NCBI GenBank assembly: GCA_017448965.1
Contig: JAFSKK010000044.1
Span: 1 to 64,000, forward strand
Length of the DNA: 64,000 bases
Direction of reading: 5' to 3'
DNA from: Bacteroidaceae bacterium
GTDB taxonomy: Bacteria; Bacteroidota; Bacteroidia; Bacteroidales; Bacteroidaceae
In this document: piece after piece, positions 9,087-19,063 of the stretch
How the letters are laid out: the number at the start of each line of letters is the position of its first letter
Position numbering within the stretch: the stretch's first letter is position 1
The notes under the pieces: model-generated
Told to the model about the DNA's origin: nothing
Databases searched by the model: none
Seen by the model: the letters and a program-made list of their open reading frames with translations, nothing else
Program-made: the position numbers and the translations under genes

Positions 9087-11972
9087 ATGAAACTAAGACA
9101 ACTAACATTCGCACTGCTCGCAGCCTTCGGGCTTGCAGCCAGTGCAGCCAATGAGAAAACAACGGTCTCACAAGTGACAGATGCCGTAGAACTCACCACC
9201 GATGTGGATTACATCGTGACAGGTAACGAGCCTTTCGTCACATCAGGCAGCGTGAACATCGTGAACAAGGAGCATGCCGTGCTCATCATTTCCAGCATCA
9301 AGCCGAGCAAGGTGCTGAGCAACTGGATGAAGTTCATATTCATCGATGGCGAGCCTGCAAAGGACGGAACGAACTGCCAGGTGAAAATGTACGACAGAGG
9401 TACCATCATCTTCCCATACGCCAGCAACATTCAACCTTTGACTTGCTACACCGAGCAGAACTACGAGGGTGAATCGTGCAGCAACTATAGCGAGGGAAGC
9501 AACGGCGGTTATATGAAAACCCTGTCCACCTCTTTGCTCAACAACAAAATTCGTTCCTTCAAGCTGAAGCGTGGTTATATGGTCACCTTCGCCATCGGTA
9601 CTGGCGGTTGGGGATACAGCCGTTGCTTCATTGCCGACCAGGAAGATCTTGAGGTGGCCACTTTGCCCACTATTCTTGACCAACGAATCTCTTCTTATCG
9701 CATCTTTAAGTGGCAAAATGCCCACAAGGCAAGTTTGGCTAACGATACAGGATATAATATCACCCAAGCCCTCAACGTTACCAGTTGCTATTCTTTTGGC
9801 CTTGGAGAAAATCGCTACCCTGACACTGAGTGTGTACCTCACCACATCTATGAGAACTGGCCATCTCCTACCGAGTGCGGCAACGTAACCTACTCGTGTC
9901 ACCTGAAGACCAACAACGAGCCTGGTAACTCAGCCGACCCTTCTCCACAGGATGTGGCCACCGTGCTGGCCAACTGGCAAAACCTGATGCGCACAGGTAT
10001 GCGTCTCTGTTCAGAATCTTCACATGACGGCAGTTGGGCACACCTGCGTGCTTTCATCGACTCTATCGATGCACGTGGTTGGCGATGCGACATCCTCGAC
10101 CTTCACTGCTACTGGGGAGCCGGTTCCTTCGGCGATTTCTCGAACTACTACAATAATTACGGTGGCCGTCCTATCTGGATATCCGAATGGGTTTGGGGTG
10201 CCAGCTGGAACGCAAGCAACTGGAGTAGCGGCGGTATCTTCGCTCAAGCACCAGATGGAGCAGGGAGTTACAGCACAGCCAACCAACAAACCTGCTTAAA
10301 TGGCACTAAGCCCATCCTTGAAAAGCTTAATGCCAGCAAATATGTAGAACGCTACTACTATTGGAACAGCGAAAACCTCGCTTCCAAGATTTACTACAAC
10401 GGCGGGCTTTCCCTCTTAGGTCAATACTATGCCAACATGAACGATGGCATGGGCTACGACGCTTCTATCCAAAAGATTCCTACTGCCACGCGTCTGGAAG
10501 GTCTGTCGGAACTCACCAGCGAATACAAGAGTGCAGCAAAAACAGTGAAACTAACATGGTCAGACCCCAACGGCGATTTGTCGGAGGCCATCACCGTGCA
10601 GCGCGCATTGTTGCCTATCACCAAGGATGGAGACTATAAAGACATTGCCACCATCACTCCTCAAGATAAGAATTCTGCCGCTGGCCCTACCTATACTTAC
10701 ACGGATGAAATCGAGGAGCCTGGAGCATACAGTTACCGCATCAAGGTCGTTACATACAACAAAAAGAAGCTCCTCTCTTCCACCGTCAATGTCAATGTCG
10801 ACCCCGCTCAGGGATTTTCTGGATTCCAGTACGGCAAACTGATGATTAACAACACGAATGAAAACAAAATCAAGTACACAGAACTCTTCCCCGAAGGAAC
10901 GATTTTCCATGCATTCATTGGCCCCATGTCGAACAGCAACTCCAGTTTCTATGCTGGAAACAACGTAACAAGCCCGACTTCGGACAGGGAGAAGCTCACC
11001 TATCAACCACTACAATGGCAGAACAACAGTGCGACAGTCACCGACAACATGGAAGTACCTTTCCTCGTGCTCAACGAAGGCGACTACTTATTTGATGACT
11101 TGTACTGTGAGGTGGACAGTGTGAAAGCGAACAGAAACAGTGGGACAAACACATTCACCGATCCCACCGAAGTGACATTCCACAATCCTTTCCCAGAAGG
11201 TGTCACCCCTATCGTGCTGACAGAAATCTTCAACCCCAGTTTCAAGACCAAGACATCTCTGTGCACCCGAGTGTATGATGTCACCAACACGGGTTTCAAG
11301 TTCATCATCTACTCTGAAGACGGGACAAACCAGAAGGTGACCATGAAGCAGAACGTCAGTTACCTCGCCATCGCCCCAGGCATTGGAACCGTGGACAAAG
11401 ATAATGGCATCATCATTGCAGCCGGACATAGCGACGCCCAAGCCTATGGCAACGGCATCCGTGAAATGAAACTGCTCATCCCGGCTAACAACGGAGGCGA
11501 ATCAGAGACCGAGCAACTGTACCTTTACAACCCGACTATTCTGTGTGGGTTGCAAACCAACAACTACCCCTCGCTCTGCATGCTGCGCCGTGGATCTAAC
11601 ACAGAAGTTGTGGAAGATGGCACAACATGGCTGACAGCCATCAGAGTGAAGCGCATCCTTGACCACGACCTCAGCACAAGCGTCACCAAGACCACTTCGC
11701 TGGAGGAATACCGCGACAACGTGGGATGGGTGGCCATCTCTGTGTACAAAGAGGGCGGCTCTACACCTACAGCCATCAAGCAATTTGCAGGAGAAACTTC
11801 CAAAGACCACTTGAAACCGCGTGTGGTGAACGGACGCATCTACGTCGATGGAGCCTCTTCCTTCGAGGTGTATAGCATCGCTGGTGCAAAGCAAGCTTCC
11901 AACACTTCTTTGAAACCTGGCATCTATGTGGTGAAGGCACATGGAAAATCCGCCAAAGTCCTTGTTAAATAA
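9087..11972 (+). CDS. Secreted glycoside hydrolase, clan GH-A catalytic core (GH128-like), with C-terminal sorting tail
   Basis: A 961-residue exported protein with a signal peptide of about 20 residues (LTFALLAAFGLAASAA). Residues about 190-440 look like the Glyco_hydro_cc (Asl1/GH128-like) barrel: NEPG supplies the probable acid/base Glu278, and the ISEWVWG strand supplies the probable nucleophile Glu367. GH128 enzymes act on beta-1,3-glucans, so a glucan substrate is a reasonable guess but not shown. A fibronectin-III-like segment follows (about 470-570), then a beta-rich region. The last about 60 residues (SSFEVYSIAGAK then LKPGIYVVKA) resemble a type IX secretion sorting domain. It lies downstream of the M64 peptidase and is closed by a perfect hairpin terminator. 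Confidence 0.8.
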   Translation: MKLRQLTFALLAAFGLAASAANEKTTVSQVTDAVELTTDVDYIVTGNEPFVTSGSVNIVNKEHAVLIISSIKPSKVLSNWMKFIFIDGEPAKDGTNCQVKMYDRGTIIFPYASNIQPLTCYTEQNYEGESCSNYSEGSNGGYMKTLSTSLLNNKIRSFKLKRGYMVTFAIGTGGWGYSRCFIADQEDLEVATLPTILDQRISSYRIFKWQNAHKASLANDTGYNITQALNVTSCYSFGLGENRYPDTECVPHHIYENWPSPTECGNVTYSCHLKTNNEPGNSADPSPQDVATVLANWQNLMRTGMRLCSESSHDGSWAHLRAFIDSIDARGWRCDILDLHCYWGAGSFGDFSNYYNNYGGRPIWISEWVWGASWNASNWSSGGIFAQAPDGAGSYSTANQQTCLNGTKPILEKLNASKYVERYYYWNSENLASKIYYNGGLSLLGQYYANMNDGMGYDASIQKIPTATRLEGLSELTSEYKSAAKTVKLTWSDPNGDLSEAITVQRALLPITKDGDYKDIATITPQDKNSAAGPTYTYTDEIEEPGAYSYRIKVVTYNKKKLLSSTVNVNVDPAQGFSGFQYGKLMINNTNENKIKYTELFPEGTIFHAFIGPMSNSNSSFYAGNNVTSPTSDREKLTYQPLQWQNNSATVTDNMEVPFLVLNEGDYLFDDLYCEVDSVKANRNSGTNTFTDPTEVTFHNPFPEGVTPIVLTEIFNPSFKTKTSLCTRVYDVTNTGFKFIIYSEDGTNQKVTMKQNVSYLAIAPGIGTVDKDNGIIIAAGHSDAQAYGNGIREMKLLIPANNGGESETEQLYLYNPTILCGLQTNNYPSLCMLRRGSNTEVVEDGTTWLTAIRVKRILDHDLSTSVTKTTSLEEYRDNVGWVAISVYKEGGSTPTAIKQFAGETSKDHLKPRVVNGRIYVDGASSFEVYSIAGAKQASNTSLKPGIYVVKAHGKSAKVLVK

Positions 11973-12000
11973 ATCGCCAGGGATCAGCAAGAACAAATAA

Positions 12001-12049
12001 AAAAAAGAGTGACCACTCAAGCGTGCTGCTTGAGTGGTCACTCTTTTTT
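12001..12049 (+). terminator. Perfect 22-bp hairpin terminator
   Basis: Arms 12001-12022 and 12028-12049 are exact reverse complements with a 5-nt loop. The stem starts with six A and ends with six T, so it can act as a terminator on either strand. It closes the peptidase-glycosidase operon. Confidence 0.95.
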
Positions 12050-12108
12050 CATTTTCTCCTCAACGGCACATCCTCCATTGTCTCCACGCCGTCACCTCTC
12101 ATGACTTC

Positions 12109-12207
12109 CTTCCACTGCCTCAAAACCGATGTCCCCGACGTCGGTCGACCGACATCGGGGACATCGGCTTGCCGACATCGGGGACGTCGGTTTAGAGGCT
12201 GTGGAAG
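12109..12207 (+). repeat. Palindromic intergenic repeat, copy A (three inner units)
   Basis: The ends are imperfect inverted repeats of about 21 bp (CTTCCACTGCCTCAAAACCGA-like at the left, its complement TCGGTTTAGAGGCTGTGGAAG-like at the right). Between them lie three 19-bp units of the type CCGACATCGGGGAC(A/G)TCGG separated by 4-nt linkers. The first unit is inverted, so units one and two form a 42-bp near-perfect palindrome centred near 12147. A shorter copy with the same ends and a single unit is at 37656-37708. Confidence 0.85.
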
Positions 12208-12398
12208 AGGGTGTGACGAGGCATACGTTTCTTGTCAAAACTGGATATGGAGGAGCCTCCTTTCTGTTTTCACGCTTTTCAGCACTTTATGCTTACAAAA
12301 TGCCCCTTCTAAAGAGAATTTAACTTTTTTAGCGTTAATTTGTGTTAAGAAAAATCACTTTCCTTTTATCCTAACACGGATGTTTTAAGGAGACTTAT

Positions 12399-12406
12399 TA
12401 AATTTG
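12399..12406 (+). promoter_or_regulatory. -7 promoter element TAAATTTG of the FAS1/SusCD operon
   Basis: TAAATTTG matches TAnnTTTG. It is the only good match between the upstream terminator and the first gene of the operon. The expected start of transcription near 12413 gives a leader of about 165 nt. The -33 box is weak, which would fit a promoter that needs an activator. Confidence 0.5.
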
Positions 12407-12578
12407 CAATGCTTTTGTGGCGTGCAAAACGGCACGTATTAGTGTGACCAACCCAAAACCTGACACAACATCTATCACATATTGTGCTCTGGTAGTGCTG
12501 TTGTACACATTATATATAATATAGAGGAAGAGAAGACTGAATTATCTCATTTAAAAACTAAACAATATTCTAACCTTT

Positions 12579-15500
12579 ATGAACAAACGCTTTTGTAAAT
12601 TAGGACAGTATGCCGCTAAAGCATTCTTCCTATTTGCCATGTGCGGAACGACCTATTCATGCAAGGACGACTACATCTTCGACGACGGAGATCCATCGTG
12701 GCTCGGCTCCAGCATTTACGAATATCTCGAAAGCCAAGGCAATTACACCAACTTTGTCAAGCTCATCAACGATTTGGGCTACAAGGAGGTGCTCGCTCGT
12801 ACTGGTTCAAAAACATTGTTCGTTGCTGACGACGATGCTTTTACAACCTTCTACCAGAGTAACGCATGGGGCGTAAGCAATTACGACCAACTGAGCAAGA
12901 GTCAGAAGAAACTGTTGCTCAACAGTGCGATGGTGAACAACGCCTATCTGCTCGAAATGATGTCGAGCACACCAGCAGGTTCTGGTGACAATGACCTTCC
13001 ACAAAAAGGTCAGGCACTTCGTCGTGAGACTGCTGCTGACGTGACAGACTCCGTGCCCCACCTCTTTGCAGAAGACATTCCTTTCAGTTACAACACTGAG
13101 GACAAGGACTATTGGGAACGTTTCCGCAACAACGACAAGGGAATCTACCTGGCCCTCGATGCCAGCAATCCTATGATGACCCACTTCCTCGCCGCACAGA
13201 TGGCCAAGAAGGACATCACAGATGCTGACTTCGAAATCATCACAGGACAGAAGCGCGACAAGAACGACGCATTCATCTATGACAGCAAGGTGCTGAAACA
13301 AGACATCACCTGCCAAAACGGTTACATCAACTGCCTTGACAAGGTGTTGGTCAACCCACAGAACATGGCAGAGGTGCTGCGCACTAATGGCGAGACAAAG
13401 ATCTTCAGCCACATGATTGACCGCTTCTCCGCCCCATTCTACAACGCCACCTTGACAGCCCGTTACCGTCTGCTCTATGGCAACGACGTGGACTCAGTTT
13501 GGCAAAAGCGTTACTTCTCTAACCGCTCACAGGGTAATTCAGCCCTCAAGAGCGACAGGGGCACAGATCCTATCGGCAACCCTACGGGAAATACTGTCAA
13601 ATATTATCTGAACTTCGACCCAGGATGGAATGAATACTCCGCAAATGACCAGAATGCCAAGGAACAAGACATGGGTGTCATCTTCTGTCCAAACGACAGG
13701 AAATTGATTCACTACTTCTTCGATGAGAATGGTGGTGGACACTTCCTCGTGAAGACATACGCCCCTGACCTCGTTGCAGGCATCACTGGCGACACAGAAG
13801 ACTTTGACAAGGTGTTCCAAGCCATCGACCAGATTCCACTCGACGTTATTCAGGAACTCCTCAACAACCTGATGAAGCCATCCTTCAACAGTGCTGTGCC
13901 CAGCAAATTCGAGACCATCAAGAATTCGGCACAAGACCCTATGTTTGACGAAGTTGACGATTACCATCGCGGCAAGATTCAGAAAGTGCTCATGGCCAAC
14001 AACGGTATCATCTACCTGATGGACGAAGTGACCACACCTGCACAATATGCAGCCGTATTGGCACCAACTTACACAGAAACAGACAAGCAGATTTTCCGCT
14101 ATGCCATCAAAGACATGGAAGTGAGCGGTACCAAACTCAACTACAACGCCTACCTGTTGGCCATGAGTTCCCGCTTCTCCTTCTTCGTACCACAAGACGA
14201 GAATTTCTGGTATGTGGATCCGCTTTCGTTCTACTCTCCTGAAGTTGAGGCTGGAACCACCAACCTCACAGGACGTGCCTACAAGTTCACTTGGGATGCC
14301 ACCAAGAAGTCCAATCAGCTGTCCGTGACATCCTACAAATACATCTATGACCCCATCAACAAGACAGGTTCTATTGGAACACTTGTTTCCAACGAGAACG
14401 TGAATGCCACATGCTACTCCAATCGTCTGAAAGACATGCTGGAGACCCACACCATCATCCACGAAGACAGCACTGCTGGTGCCACCATCAAGGAGACACA
14501 AACAGGTGTGGAGTGCGACAAGCACTACTTCTACACCAAGAACAACGCTGTGCTGTATGTGGATAATGCTCGGCAACGTAAGGCTGGCATGACCGTGAAA
14601 GGCGGCTGGCACCTCAACGGAGCCCCAACCATCAGCGGTGCCAATGGTGAGGAGTCCATCGACTACAGCACCGTCATTGGTTTCGATGACAAGTCTGCTC
14701 AAACCAACGGTTACGGTAACGGTTTCGCCTACATGATTGACGAGCCCATCATCCCAACCATTGAATCTGTATTCTCAGTCATGTACAACAACCCGAACTT
14801 CTCCAAGTTCTTCGCATTATGTCAGACAGACAATGCCGTGCTGGAAGAGATCGGCCTCAAGACGACAGCAGAGAAGGAAAAGTACACCATCTTCACCAAC
14901 AACAAGGGTCTTCCATGCTATAGCTACAAGAAAGACGAGGATGGCAACTTCACCACAGACTTCGGTAAGATTGACGGTAGTGACGCATCTAACATCCGTT
15001 TCTTCAACAACTACCGCTACACCATCTACATTCCTACCAACGAAGCCATGGAAGAAGCTGAAAAGGCAGGATTGCCCACTTGGCAAGACCTTCGCGACAT
15101 TCTCGAACTTGACCTCGAACAGGATGAGAGAAAAGATTTGACGAACGATGAACTGAATGAGCGCAATCAAAAGGTGAAAGAAATGATTGAGGTGATGATT
15201 AACTTTGCGAAGTACCACTTCCAGGACAACAGCATCTTCGCTGACACACAACCGCTGAAAGCCGCTTCATACGAAACTGCAACCCTCAACAGCAAGACTG
15301 GCACCTACCGCAAAGTGACCGTTGCTGGCAATGGTGGCGGTAATCTCACCATCACCGATGCAACTGGCGTATCTCGCACTTTGACCGCAGATAAGAACTT
15401 TATTGCACGCGACTACATCACCGCAGGTAAGGCCAATGCCATCCAGAACACCATCACGACCAGTTCGTCAGCTGTCATCCACGGCATCAATGGTGTGCTG

Positions 15501-15596
15501 AACTTCACCACGTATGAAGGAGGCAAATACAGTTCGGTATGGGAATCATCTTCCATGCACGATGCCTATTTCTCCAGATATAGAATCACTGAATAA
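12579..15596 (+). CDS. FAS1 (fasciclin) repeat lipoprotein, first gene of SusCD operon
   Basis: A 1005-residue outer-membrane lipoprotein candidate. The signal peptide ends in TTYSC with the lipidated Cys28. FAS1-like segments can be recognised by the pattern of a hydrophobic helix pair, a TLFVADDDAF strand and a closing GYINCLDKVL strand: one at about residues 45-265, a second from about 270, further related segments about 500-620, and one about 725-920 (IYIPTNEAMEEAEKAGLP). FAS1 domains mediate adhesion to proteins or glycans. The next gene, SusC, starts 9 nt after the stop. The protein is far longer than single-FAS1 proteins; the number and borders of the domains are my estimate. Confidence 0.8.
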   Translation: MNKRFCKLGQYAAKAFFLFAMCGTTYSCKDDYIFDDGDPSWLGSSIYEYLESQGNYTNFVKLINDLGYKEVLARTGSKTLFVADDDAFTTFYQSNAWGVSNYDQLSKSQKKLLLNSAMVNNAYLLEMMSSTPAGSGDNDLPQKGQALRRETAADVTDSVPHLFAEDIPFSYNTEDKDYWERFRNNDKGIYLALDASNPMMTHFLAAQMAKKDITDADFEIITGQKRDKNDAFIYDSKVLKQDITCQNGYINCLDKVLVNPQNMAEVLRTNGETKIFSHMIDRFSAPFYNATLTARYRLLYGNDVDSVWQKRYFSNRSQGNSALKSDRGTDPIGNPTGNTVKYYLNFDPGWNEYSANDQNAKEQDMGVIFCPNDRKLIHYFFDENGGGHFLVKTYAPDLVAGITGDTEDFDKVFQAIDQIPLDVIQELLNNLMKPSFNSAVPSKFETIKNSAQDPMFDEVDDYHRGKIQKVLMANNGIIYLMDEVTTPAQYAAVLAPTYTETDKQIFRYAIKDMEVSGTKLNYNAYLLAMSSRFSFFVPQDENFWYVDPLSFYSPEVEAGTTNLTGRAYKFTWDATKKSNQLSVTSYKYIYDPINKTGSIGTLVSNENVNATCYSNRLKDMLETHTIIHEDSTAGATIKETQTGVECDKHYFYTKNNAVLYVDNARQRKAGMTVKGGWHLNGAPTISGANGEESIDYSTVIGFDDKSAQTNGYGNGFAYMIDEPIIPTIESVFSVMYNNPNFSKFFALCQTDNAVLEEIGLKTTAEKEKYTIFTNNKGLPCYSYKKDEDGNFTTDFGKIDGSDASNIRFFNNYRYTIYIPTNEAMEEAEKAGLPTWQDLRDILELDLEQDERKDLTNDELNERNQKVKEMIEVMINFAKYHFQDNSIFADTQPLKAASYETATLNSKTGTYRKVTVAGNGGGNLTITDATGVSRTLTADKNFIARDYITAGKANAIQNTITTSSSAVIHGINGVLNFTTYEGGKYSSVWESSSMHDAYFSRYRITE

Positions 15597-15605
15597 TCAA
15601 CTTAC

Positions 15606-18600
15606 ATGGAACGCAATATGAACAAGATTAAATTCATCATCTCATCTCTCGTGCTGTTCTTCTGTGTAAGTTCAGCAGTTGCTCAGCAACGACGCATCAC
15701 TGGTTATGTCTACGACGACATGGGCGGTATCATGATGGCAAACGTTGTAGAGCGAGACAACAACAACCGTATTGTGGAAGCAGCCGTGACCGACATCAAC
15801 GGTAACTTCTCAATGGTCATCAAAAATCCAAAAGACAGGCTCGTTGTCAGCTACATCGGTTACAAGACATGGAGCCAGGTCATTGGCAACACCACCAAGT
15901 TCAACATCCGCATGCAGGATAACACAACGTTGACGGAAGTGGTAGTAAAGGCAAAGCCTATGGTGCAGAGCAACGGTATGACCATTCCACTCAAGGAAAT
16001 CTCTGTTGCCACCCAGACCATGAACATGGATGATGTGGAAGGTCTGTCCTTCGCATCGGCTGACGAAGCCCTCCAGGGTAAAATTGCCGGTCTCGACATC
16101 ATCGCCAATTCAGGTAACCTTGGTGCCGGTACTTCCATGCGTATGCGTGGTGTCAGCACCATCAACGGTTCTGCCGAGCCTCTCATCGTTGTGGACGGTA
16201 ACATCTTCGACCTGCCTGACGACGTGTCAGAAGTGAACTTCGAAGACCTCGACAACGAAGAGCAGTTCTCCACCCTCCTTTCGGTTAACCCTGAAGACAT
16301 CAAGGAAATCAAGGTGCTGAAGGATGCTGCCGCAACCGCCATCTGGGGTTCAAAAGGTGCCAATGGTGTTATCGAAATCACAACTCGCCGTGGTGTGACT
16401 GGCAAGACGAAGGTGAACTTCTCTTACCGTTTCTCTGGTGCATGGGCACCCTCGGGACTCAACATGCTCTCGGGTGACGGTTATACCATGATGCTGAAGG
16501 AGGCCTATTTCAATCCTAAGCAAAACCGTGCCACATCGGACATGGTGGAATTGAACTATGACCCCTCCTACCCTGTACAGTATTACAACTTCAACAAGAA
16601 CACCGATTGGGTGGATGCAGTGAACCAGTTCGGCCAAACACACAACTACTACGTGACACTCACAGGTGGTGGTGAAAAGGCTAAGTTCCGCATCTCAGGC
16701 GGTTACGACCACCAGACAGGTACCATCATCAAACAGAAACTCGACCGTTTCTCCACGCGTCTTGTGCTCGACTATGATGTGTCTGACCGCATCCGTTTCT
16801 CCACCAACTTCGCACTCACCTACACCGACAACCACCGTAACTGGGATGGTAGTTCCACTGCATCCATCTTAGGTAAGGCATACAACAGCATGCCAAACAT
16901 GTCCATCTACGAGTATGACCAAAACGGTGTATTGACAGGCGACTACTACAAGATGCTGCCCACCAACCCAACAACCAACGCTGGTGGCAACAACTACTAT
17001 TCTTCTTACTACTTGAGCGACATGAAGGGAATTGGAAACCCTGTAGCCATTGCACACGAGGCTTTCAACAACCAGTCAACTTACCGCATCACGCCGCAGT
17101 TCAACCTTCAATACAAACTGCTCGGTAAAGATGCTGATTCACACCAGTTGAATTTGAATGCCGAGATGTACATGGACATCTACAATGAGTCCTGCAACAC
17201 CTACTACCCTTCCACACTGACAACCGACTCATGGTCTGCTGGCGTCAACAAGACAAGCAACAGCGAGTACAAGTCATTGGCACTCACCAACCGAGAGAAA
17301 CTCGTGTTCATTCCACACTTCAACACGGATAAAATCTCCATGAGTATGTTGGGACAGTTTGAGTTCACCTCTGGAAATGGAACCAGCCAGAACCTGGCTC
17401 ACAACGGTGTGCCAACAGGCATCAATTCATCCATCGCAGAAGCCTATCTGACCTCAGCGTCCTCAGGCACCAGCCAATGGCGCAGAGCCTCCATGTTGGG
17501 AAGTATCCACATTGCTTTCTTCGACGGACGCTACTCTTTCGATGCCACTGTACGTCGTGACGGTTCCACCAAATTCGGTGCAGGTCGCAAATGGGGTACT
17601 TTCCCTGGTCTTTCTGCTCGTTGGAACATCAACCAAGAACCTCTCTTCGAAAAACTCACCCAAGCTATTGGTCTGAAAGAAGGTGTCATCTCCATGCTCT
17701 CCTTCCGCCCATCATGGGGTCGCGTAGGTCGTGAGCCAGGTGGTGAATACCTGATGTATAACACCTACAAGAGTTATGGTCTCTACGGTTCTAATGGAAA
17801 AACCATGGCGGCCATCTCGCCCGACGGTCTCCGTCTGACAGACATCAAGTGGGAAACCACTTCCTCTTGGAACCTTGGTGCCAACTTGAACCTCTTCAAT
17901 GACTTGCTGCAGTTCGACTTCAACTACTACAACAAACAGACTAAAGACCTGCTCATGGGTGGTGTCGGCATTCCTGGTTCTACAGGATTCAGCTCTCTGT
18001 CCTGGAAGAACGTCGGTGGTCTGCGCAACCGTGGTTGGGAGTTGTTCATGAACACAGGCAAGTTCCTGAAGAAGGGTAAGTTCTCTATGTCTGTCAACTT
18101 CAACATCGCTCAGAACATCAACACCATCACAGAAATGGACGCAACGGTGTTGGCATCTATGAACGGTGACTATTCATACAACAATGCCGACTTCTTGAAG
18201 CGTATCCAGATTGGCAATGCCGTCGGTTCCATCTACGGTTTCCACTATCTCGGTGTGTACCGTTATGACTACGAGCACAATGGCTATACTGAACTGTCAC
18301 GCGAAACCTATGGAGACAACACAGCAGCAGCTGCTGAAGAGCGTGGCGAAAATGCCACCTTGCCAGTTGCACGTGACGCCAATGGCGCCATCCTGTACGA
18401 CTCCAAGGGTAACCCACTCCCCATGTACTTCAACTATGGAGGAAAGAACTATGAGTTCAAGGGTGGTGACGTGATGTATGAAGACATCAACCACGATGGT
18501 CAAATCAACGAACTTGACATCATCTACCTGGGTAACTCTAACCCAAAGATGAATGGTGGTTTCGGCTTCAACTTCAACTATGGTCAGTGGACTCTCAAAC

Positions 18601-19040
18601 TCTCGTTCAACTACCGTCTGGGTAACAGGATTGCCAATTTGGCACGTTTGAACAATGAGTCCATGCGCAGCAACATCAACCAATCGCAGGCCGTGGCTTG
18701 GCGTTGGCGCAAGAATGGTGACATCACTGAGATTCCTCGTGCCATGAACGCTAACATCGGTGCATCATACAATGTGCTGGCCAGCGACCGTTTTGTGGAG
18801 AAGGGTGACTACCTCCGTCTGCAGTACATGCAGTTAGGCTACTCCCTTCCGAACAAGGTTTGCAAAGATCTTGGTATCCAAAGCCTGCGCATCAGTGCTT
18901 CAGCCAACAACCTCTTCGTGCTCACCAAATATACAGGTATCGACCCTGAGGTTGGCTATGGTACATGGGGTGTTTGTATCGACAATTCAAAGACACCACG
19001 TGCCAAGTCATTCACAGTCAGCATAAATCTTGGATTCTAA
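15606..19040 (+). CDS. SusC/RagA-family TonB-dependent outer-membrane transporter (first pair)
   Basis: A 1144-residue SusC-type importer. The signal peptide ends in AVAQ at about residue 27. It is followed by a carboxypeptidase-regulatory-like domain (RRITGYVYDDMGG to about residue 100), the plug domain (LQGKIAGLDIIANSGNLGAG, then MRMRGVSTINGSAEPLIVVDG) and a 22-strand-type barrel ending in aromatic FTVSINLGF. A start at 15618 (MNKIKF) is equally plausible and gives a shorter n-region. Such proteins pair with a SusD lid to import glycans or peptides with energy from TonB-ExbBD, which this window also encodes. The substrate is unknown because the operon has no enzyme. Confidence 0.95.
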   Translation: MERNMNKIKFIISSLVLFFCVSSAVAQQRRITGYVYDDMGGIMMANVVERDNNNRIVEAAVTDINGNFSMVIKNPKDRLVVSYIGYKTWSQVIGNTTKFNIRMQDNTTLTEVVVKAKPMVQSNGMTIPLKEISVATQTMNMDDVEGLSFASADEALQGKIAGLDIIANSGNLGAGTSMRMRGVSTINGSAEPLIVVDGNIFDLPDDVSEVNFEDLDNEEQFSTLLSVNPEDIKEIKVLKDAAATAIWGSKGANGVIEITTRRGVTGKTKVNFSYRFSGAWAPSGLNMLSGDGYTMMLKEAYFNPKQNRATSDMVELNYDPSYPVQYYNFNKNTDWVDAVNQFGQTHNYYVTLTGGGEKAKFRISGGYDHQTGTIIKQKLDRFSTRLVLDYDVSDRIRFSTNFALTYTDNHRNWDGSSTASILGKAYNSMPNMSIYEYDQNGVLTGDYYKMLPTNPTTNAGGNNYYSSYYLSDMKGIGNPVAIAHEAFNNQSTYRITPQFNLQYKLLGKDADSHQLNLNAEMYMDIYNESCNTYYPSTLTTDSWSAGVNKTSNSEYKSLALTNREKLVFIPHFNTDKISMSMLGQFEFTSGNGTSQNLAHNGVPTGINSSIAEAYLTSASSGTSQWRRASMLGSIHIAFFDGRYSFDATVRRDGSTKFGAGRKWGTFPGLSARWNINQEPLFEKLTQAIGLKEGVISMLSFRPSWGRVGREPGGEYLMYNTYKSYGLYGSNGKTMAAISPDGLRLTDIKWETTSSWNLGANLNLFNDLLQFDFNYYNKQTKDLLMGGVGIPGSTGFSSLSWKNVGGLRNRGWELFMNTGKFLKKGKFSMSVNFNIAQNINTITEMDATVLASMNGDYSYNNADFLKRIQIGNAVGSIYGFHYLGVYRYDYEHNGYTELSRETYGDNTAAAAEERGENATLPVARDANGAILYDSKGNPLPMYFNYGGKNYEFKGGDVMYEDINHDGQINELDIIYLGNSNPKMNGGFGFNFNYGQWTLKLSFNYRLGNRIANLARLNNESMRSNINQSQAVAWRWRKNGDITEIPRAMNANIGASYNVLASDRFVEKGDYLRLQYMQLGYSLPNKVCKDLGIQSLRISASANNLFVLTKYTGIDPEVGYGTWGVCIDNSKTPRAKSFTVSINLGF

Positions 19041-19063
19041 CAACCGACGTAAAAGAGAAGAAA

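Larger units (their letters stand above)
12051..12578 (+). other. Intergenic region with palindromic repeat, promoter and long leader
   Basis: These 528 bases hold no convincing gene; the open frames here have no family resemblance and run through the repeat. The region contains the palindromic element at 12109-12207, then about 190 bases in which I see nothing definable, then the -7 box at 12399-12406. After that comes a 5' leader of about 165 nt before the FAS1 gene. A small hairpin (CGTGC pairing with GCACG near 12422-12438) sits at the very start of that leader. Confidence 0.6.

Noticed and set aside
7605-11972. Part of the FAS1/SusCD operon
   Set aside because: A perfect 22-bp terminator and more than 500 bp with a new promoter separate it from the operon.
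12126-12190. CRISPR-like array of 19-bp units
   Set aside because: The linkers are only 4 nt and one unit is inverted; this is a palindromic element, not an array with spacers.
12023-12388. Open frame of 121 codons in the intergenic region
   Set aside because: It starts in the terminator stem and runs through the palindromic repeat; it is not a gene.
13539-14702. Long minus-strand open frame of 387 codons
   Set aside because: It is the reverse of the FAS1 gene, with no start context, no family resemblance and valine/histidine-rich shadow composition. The same holds for minus frames at 2584-3489, 33784-34704 and 37979-38818, and for the plus frame at 61207-62100 against topB.
18965-19063. 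Upstream start for the first SusD
   Set aside because: It lies inside susC and has no signal; the start at 19064 gives a proper lipoprotein signal.
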